This document shows, piece after piece, positions 58,709 to 64,000 of a stretch of 64,000 nucleotides of DNA. The DNA is taken from positions 992,001 through 1,056,000 of the forward strand of contig JAPWFG010000026.1 of NCBI GenBank assembly GCA_028015205.1, written 5' to 3'. Both the position numbers and the translations under genes were made by a program. Below the pieces are notes generated by a model that was not told the DNA's origin, searched no databases, and worked only from the letters and a program-made list of their open reading frames with translations. Source of the stretch: Mytilisepta virgata (lineage: Eukaryota; Mollusca; Bivalvia; Mytilida; Mytilidae). Position 1 is the first letter of the stretch, and each line of letters opens with the position of its first letter.

Positions 58709-60235
58709 TATATGTAGTGTTTTGTTATATTTAAAATATTTTCCCAGAAATTGATACATAAACTCCAAGCATTGGCTACTGAAAGATAATGCGCAATTTT
58801 TTTTTTTTTGTGAATTTTGTTCTAATGGCGACCAAGCAAATTGCTAAAAAAAACCATGTCTGTCCTACACAATACAATGAAATTGTTCTGAAAAAATTAA
58901 ACAACCTTACATCAAGAGTGGACACATTAAATGTCTCACCTGGATACACAATTGGACACAGAATAATCTCATACCCAACATTGTAATGCAATAGGACTGC
59001 ATTAAATGAAACAGTTATGATCATGTGAAATTTGTTTGAAAAATCTGATGCAAGTCTCTCAACATGTGTTCAAGTTTAGCTGACAGGTCTCAGAAATTAT
59101 CTAAAGAACAAAAATGGTGGGTTTATTTATTACATTCGCTGGAAAAAACATAAATCATTTCTATCAAATGAAAAACCACTGTTATAGTCTGAAGAATGGC
59201 CAAAACCAAAAACAAATGTATATCAATTAAGCTGCAATAGCCAGTAACCATATTTGGATAGGTCACTACACAGCGCTGATTCTGTTCATTCTTGTTTGCT
59301 GAAAAACGAATATTAAATCATTGGATTTAACAAATAAATGTACTATAAACCAGGTTTGGTTAACGTTATCAACGTTTGAAATGAAAAAAAAAAACCGTGT
59401 GTAAACATTTAAATGTTTTTGTTTTGTTTAGTTTATTAAAGTCTGTCAAATTCAAAATACATTTAAAGACTGCATAGAATTCATTCTAAATTCTAACAAT
59501 TTGTTAATGAATTAATTAAAGTACTTTCATTCATTATTAAGTCACAAAACTTCATATAGATAATTTATATTAATGGCTTTCATCAAGAAAACTTAATATT
59601 CTTTCCTTTATTCTCTTTTCTAACTTTCTTCTTCAACATTCGGCTTCAAAACCAAAAACAGCTATAATAATACTAAATGCCTAAAAAAATATAAAATGTG
59701 CACATAAGAAACTATGAAGTTTTTTAAAAATTTAAGCCTATAACAATCAGAGTAATCTTCAATACTCCAGGGTAAGATGAGTTTTTTGGTTGCATTTTGT
59801 ATATCATTTTCCTTCATTGGGTTATCAAAAGCTCCTTGTTTGGGAGCAAATCACAATCTTCAATCAGGTTAATTGTCATTTAATGCACTAGCTAACCTCA
59901 AGTTTCCAAATGAACTCGACTGATAATTCAGAATTTTTTTACTGGTCATTTCATTTTGATTGGATGCAAAACATGTGATTCAGATCCAATACTTTATTTT
60001 GAATTGTCTAATTATCAAACTTCTTCTACACTTGAACTGTTTATTAGGACAATGTGTGGAAACCCTCTACATTAAATACTCAATTCGTGTTAACCAGGGG
60101 ACATGCATGGTGGCTACACTTTATTATCAATGTGAGCGATTCAAGCTTACATTAGCATACAGTTTTAGTATCATATAAAAGTCCAAGAATCAACACAATC
60201 ATTGCTATCTTAGACAGAACTGGAAATATATTCCC
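58709..60235. other. 3' flank of PSMG1 and intergenic
   Basis: No strong AATAAA directly follows the stop. ATCAAGAGTGGACACATTAAATGTCTC (written here in part; 58911-58937) resembles the end sequence of the composite repeat at 45360. Otherwise AT-rich, no gene seen. Confidence 0.45.
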
Positions 60236-61135
60236 AAATTACTGTACAAAATGCATTGTGCTGTGTGACAGATGTCAAGTTAAGCAGGATATGCTTATAC
60301 CTCTGGAGAATTATGCTGTGTCATATATTGGTATACATGTAGGTCTCATAGTCTCATTTTACATTAATGTCAAATCAAGCATTAGATTTTTAATTTATTT
60401 AAATGTTTAATTTCTGTCATCATTTTCTACCTAAGGAAACAATGGAAACAATTATTTGACATAGTGGAGAGGAAGTGATCTGGGATTCGGAAATATTTTC
60501 CAGAATCGATGAATTTGCACTTATTTTTCTCCAAAATATGCAAAATTTTCTACAATGTATTTTATTCCAATTGTGTTCAATCCGAAATTTTTAACAAACC
60601 GAACCTGTCTTTTTCACACTTCTTAGTTGACCCCTTTCCCCAACAAGTTACAGTCGTTATAAATTACCAAAAAAAAGGAAAACACCACAAATGACTAAGG
60701 GACGAGATCAAAAGTTCAATGTAGGATAAAAAACTTAATTCACATAGTTTTTTCACTGACACCCCCCCCCCCTTAACATAATTTGAGAAAAATTGATTGA
60801 CCAATATGGGCATATGGTTTGAGAGCATGCTTTTTGTATCATTGGTCCTGTTTTTCCTCAACAACTTATGTATGATGACTTTTATTTGCTTTAAAAGTGC
60901 AAACATATGTTAGGGCCGAACTTAAATCCGTATTTTTCAATCCGAAAATCGATGTCGGATAACAAAACTTTCAGCGATTTTTAACTCCCCCCTCCCCCAA
61001 ACTATTTGAATTAAGTTTTTTATCCTACATTGAACTTTTGATCTCGTCCCTAAATGTATAAGATTTCAGAAGATCAAAGGTGAGTATCATTGATGTGTAC
61101 GATTTTATAATAGATTCTTTGCTACCAATTATGAT
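60236..61135 (+). repeat. Local tandem duplicate, unit 1 (interrupted)
   Basis: Aligns with 62119-62635 over its full length: ATGCATTGTGCTGTG, GTTAAGCAGGATATGCTTAT, GGATTCGGAAATATTTTCCA, TTGACCCCTTTCCCCAACAA and GGTGAGTATCATTGA occur in the same order. Unit 1 is longer because a 354-bp element sits at 60698-61051. Non-coding. Confidence 0.9.
60698..61051. mobile_element. MITE with 51-bp terminal inverted repeats (Mutator-like candidate)
   Basis: The first 51 bp (AGGGACGAGATCAAAAGTTC and onward) are the reverse complement of the last 51 bp with one mismatch. Flanking 9-mers AAATGACTA (60689-60697) and AAATGTATA (61052-61060) look like a 9-bp target duplication with two changes. The paralogous unit at 62119-62635 has the empty site AAATGTGTAAG. 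Long inverted repeats plus a 9-bp duplication fit Mutator-like elements. No transposase ORF is present. An 80-codon minus frame at 60664-60906 spans the boundary and is spurious. Confidence 0.88.
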
Positions 61136-62118
61136 TTTTTAAAGATGGTACTTCTGCTGTCTGGTAATATATCTCTTGAAATTTACTACACCTTTGTTTT
61201 GACAGAAAATTTTGAGTTACGTTTGGTTTTGTACTGAGTGATGTTGAATTTAACAATAATATCATTTGCTCATCAAAATTGATATTTTTAATTTTAAGTA
61301 CATACCTTATTCAGCTTCTTATCATTTACTACCAGTTTGCTAATTCTTCACGGAAAGCCTTTATAAAGAAAGAAAATCAGTTACCTGTAGTTCCCTATTT
61401 AAATTTTAGTTTTTAATACATTTTGCTGCATTGTTGAAAGTCGTAATGCAAAGAATTCAAAGGTAACAGTTGAAAAAATTTACACGGGAAGTTAATTTTG
61501 CAAATATTTGTCACAGTAATGATTTTGAGAATCAAAAGTACTAATGGTATCATAGAAGATCAACTGCTGTAATATGTTTGAATTTATTTTTCAGTCTTTG
61601 GCATTACTATGAACAGATATATCATGTTAAGGAGGGTTATTTGCGAAAAATACCAGTCGAGAGAATGTTAAATTTCACAAGCCGTAAGGCGAGGGAAATT
61701 CATTCTCAAGACTGGTATTTTTCGCAAATACCCCTCAAGAACATGCTATATCTGTTTAATTACACCGAATGTTAACGTACAAAACGCATTGATGATCGTG
61801 ACATTACAAGCGTCCAGTCGGATAGAGTATTTTTTGGCAAATACCACGGCAGAGAGGGTAAAAAAGGCATATCCTTTTTGCATATACCCCGGCGCTGTTT
61901 AAAAATGAACGATATTCATTTGATAAAAGTAAATTGGTGAAAAATACACTGGCTATCAACCAATCAAAACCCAGGATTCTTACATAAGGTGTAATTATAT
62001 ATATAATTTTAATACGACACTTAATCTGTTTAAGTGTTTAAAATATGATGAAAACCAGTTAGGGTCAGGATGGATAAAAGGGAGGTTTATTCATACAACA
62101 GGTATATAATCACCACAG
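61136..62118. other. Intergenic spacer between duplicate units
   Basis: AT-rich; contains the foldback element at 61613-61755 and, just after it, AAATACCACGGCAGAGAGGG (61840 on), a weaker palindromic patch. No gene recognised. Confidence 0.5.
61613..61755. repeat. Foldback element, ~54-bp arms
   Basis: The left arm (ACAGATATATCATGTT, then TTATTTGCGAAAAATACCAG, then GAGAATG) is mirrored by the right arm (CATTCTCAAGACTGG, then TATTTTTCGCAAATA, then AACATGCTATATCTGT), with a few mismatches. The loop holds GCCGTAAGGCGAGGG. A 65-codon plus frame (61578-61775) is its translation. Confidence 0.8.
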
Positions 62119-62635
62119 CCAAAATGCATTGTGCTGTGCGACAGATGTCACAAGTTAAGCAGGATATGCTTATACCTCTGGAGAATATGCTGTGTCATAT
62201 ATTGGTATAGGTCTCATTTTACATTAATGTCAAATCAAGCATTAGATTTTTAATTTCTTTATTTAAATGTTTCATTTCTGCAATCATTTTATACCTAAGG
62301 AAACTATGGAAACAATTATTTGAGTTAAAATGGAGAGGAAGTGATCTTGGATTCGGAAATATTTTCCAGAATCGGTGAATTTGCACTTATTTTTCTCCAA
62401 AATATGCAAAAACTTCTACAATGTATTTTATGTTCAATCCTGCTTTTTTAGCAAATTTCCAAGCCGGTCTTTTTCACATTTTTAATAGTTGACCCCTTTC
62501 CCCAACAAGTTATAGTTGTTATTCTAAGTTACCAAAATAAAAAACAACCACAACTCACCAAATGTGTAAGATTTCAAAAGGTGAGTATCATTGACGTGTA
62601 CGAATTTATAATAAATTCTTTGATACCAATTTTGA
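62119..62635 (+). repeat. Local tandem duplicate, unit 2 (empty site)
   Basis: Partner of 60236-61135 without the inserted MITE. At the junction it reads CACCAAATGTGTAAGATTTC. Small indels and substitutions separate the units. Confidence 0.9.
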
Positions 62636-63224
62636 TGCACAAGATGTACACCATTCGTCGATTTACGACTCATCAGTTGTGCTCAAGGCCTAGAATGTTG
62701 GAAACCTAAACAACAAACCAAAACGTTGAAGAGCAAATTCAAAAATACCGAAATGACCGAAAGGCGAGGTTTATTCATACAACCGGTATATAATCACCAC
62801 TGCGAAAATGTCATTAAGTCTGACTATCCGAGTTTTTTTATTCTAAAACTATGTTTTGTCCTGTGTTCTATTGCACCTGCTATCACTTTCGGTTTTATGT
62901 GGGGGTTCACAGTGATTTAGTTAGTGAACTGTCTTGTTTTTCTTTATTTTATCACGTTATTATATGTTTTTCATTCTTTTAGTTATACATGTATCCTCGT
63001 GGCATTTGATTGTTATATTCCATTCCCATGAGTTTGTCTTTTTCTTTGGATTTCAATTTTACTGACTCTTTCCACAGTTTTGTTCCATTGGTATTCTTTT
63101 GCCATGAATTGTTATTTACAATCTGGATTTCTTCTAAACACCATTTATACAAGACAATAAATCTTTGGTTTGTCTAACAATTTTGATGACACGATGTCAT
63201 GATAATCAGAAATTGTTGTCCTAC
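62636..63224. other. Intergenic or intronic, nothing coding recognised
   Basis: AT-rich sequence between the duplicate unit and the macro-domain exon. A further 3' exon of the macro gene may lie here or beyond, but none was convincing. Confidence 0.4.
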
Positions 63225-63461
63225 CTTTATTTCTTCCGTTACAGTCGAACTTTTTTCATATACAACAATGTAAATTTTCCTAATATTCCTTTTTTTTCTT
63301 GTTTTGTCGAAAAAGTTTTTCATGCTCTCGATGATTGTTTTCGCCGCATCTTTTGGTGGGTACTGTAAATATCCTGTCCCAAGTGTTGGGAAAGCAATTT
63401 CATGTGTAGTTTGGTATCTGTTTGCCTTTTCCAAACAGGCTTTAACAAAGTCTGCTAGAAT
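63225..63461 (-). CDS. Macro-domain protein, one internal exon (partial gene)
   Basis: On the minus strand a 79-codon, phase 0/0 exon is bounded by an acceptor (CCAATTTCAG before 63461) and a donor (AAAG/GTAGGAC at 63225). It encodes ILADFVKACLEKANRYQ, then IAFPTLGTGYLQYPPKDAAK, TIIESMKNFFDK and KIYIVVYEKSSTV. The IAFPTLGTGYLQYP stretch is the conserved macro-domain loop that contacts the phosphates of ADP-ribose; the strand IRKIYIVVYEK follows it as in PARP14-type macro domains. The exon therefore holds the C-terminal half of one macro domain. Catalytic or extra domains are outside what I can see, so PARP14/PARP9-like or stand-alone macro protein remain open. No start codon belongs to this exon. 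Confidence 0.72.
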
Positions 63462-63891
63462 CTGAAATTGGAAATTAGGTTCAAATCACATACAAATTAC
63501 ATTAAAAGTAAACAATACTAACACAAATATATGGATTTCAGAATATTAGTTACATGTAGATATCCCATAAAATCACAAGTGTAAATGGCAAACCAATATT
63601 CAAATTGTGTTTATAAGGTAAGGCTTCAATTCCCCGAAAGATATTGAATTTACCCGGATTTTCGCGCAGCTCTTTGGGTCTGTTGCTCTCGATTTTGAGT
63701 TTTGATTTTTTGGTTTAGGGGGAGGTCCATAGTTCGGGTCAAGATAGTATATGAATATACTGAATATTAGTGCGGGAAACAAACCTAAAGTCGCTTTATA
63801 TTTATCAGTCGGATGACCGGTTCTAAGTTATAATGACGACGATCTATTCTGATTACATCGTAACATTAACTACGTTTCCCAGGACATTTAC
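63462..63891. other. Probable intron of the macro-domain gene
   Basis: The 60-codon minus frame at 63600-63782 (proline/lysine-rich) has no domain resemblance. No phase-compatible linking exon was recognised. Confidence 0.35.
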
Positions 63892-63976
63892 CTATGACAG
63901 CTAGACATTGGCTGTCTGCCATTGAAATGGCCAATTTGGTATTCGACATGATTTCATCATTTTGAGTGCATGCAGT
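63892..63976 (-). CDS. Possible upstream exon of the macro-domain gene
   Basis: An 85-bp open stretch on the minus strand lies between an acceptor (TTTTTGTAG) and a donor (CATAG/GTAAATG), reading MSNTKLAISMADSQCLAVIG at its end. The pattern SNTKLAISM is reminiscent of the macro-domain (V)N.TN..L..SMG stretch. However, its exit phase (1) does not fit directly onto the phase-0 exon at 63461, so another exon would have to lie between them, or the call is wrong. Confidence 0.25.
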
Positions 63977-64000
63977 CTACAAAAACATGTGAACCGACGT

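Overview
This is eukaryotic nuclear DNA, most likely from a marine bivalve and probably a mytilid mussel. It is AT-rich, its genes have many small exons with GT-AG introns, and gene density is low. Much of the space is filled by repeat families that I recognise as typical of mussel genomes: tRNA-headed SINEs, CGTC-rich hairpin-ended elements and GGTCAAGGTCA-type tandem arrays. The species is inferred from repeats and gene families, not proven. No rRNA gene, genuine tRNA gene, CRISPR array or bacterial operon was seen.

Layout. 1-15.5 kb is intergenic and repeat-dense. It holds a SINE with a perfect 12-bp target duplication, a 4.7-kb nest of hairpin-ended repeats, and two diverged copies of a ~680-bp segment, one of which lies just upstream of the first gene. 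At 15.5-17.2 kb is a one-exon B-box/coiled-coil/beta-propeller protein (TRIM-like but without a RING). It is followed by a palindromic element and, at 18.6-21.1 kb, an almost perfect 378-bp tandem array. A lone inverted copy of part of that unit lies on the other side of the gene. 21-30 kb has retroelement debris and a degenerate ~166-bp tandem array. A six-exon secreted fibrinogen-domain lectin lies at 30.17-33.15 kb (+).

33-38.6 kb is intergenic and carries a SINE, a foldback element and a pogo/Tigger-like MITE. From 38.6 to 50.1 kb (-) lies an eight-exon SYAP1 orthologue, most of whose introns carry a recognisable repeat. Its start codon lies 398 bp from that of PSMG1 (proteasome assembly chaperone 1), a seven-exon gene on the + strand at 50.5-58.7 kb, so the two share a head-to-head promoter region. 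58.7-63.2 kb contains a local tandem duplication, one copy of which was later hit by a 354-bp element with 51-bp terminal inverted repeats. The right edge has an exon of a macro-domain protein (-), cut off by the window end.

The protein-coding genes fall into two groups. The TRIM-like protein, the fibrinogen lectin and the macro-domain protein belong to families strongly expanded in bivalves and often linked to innate immunity. SYAP1 and PSMG1 are conserved single-copy housekeeping genes. I rebuilt SYAP1 (359 aa), PSMG1 (316 aa) and the lectin (266 aa) by hand from splice sites; all exon phases close. I did not find a convincing new multi-gene system. The most unusual material is the repeat structure: the homogenised satellite around the TRIM-like gene, the hairpin-ended element family, the foldback elements and the repeated exon-intron junction in PSMG1.
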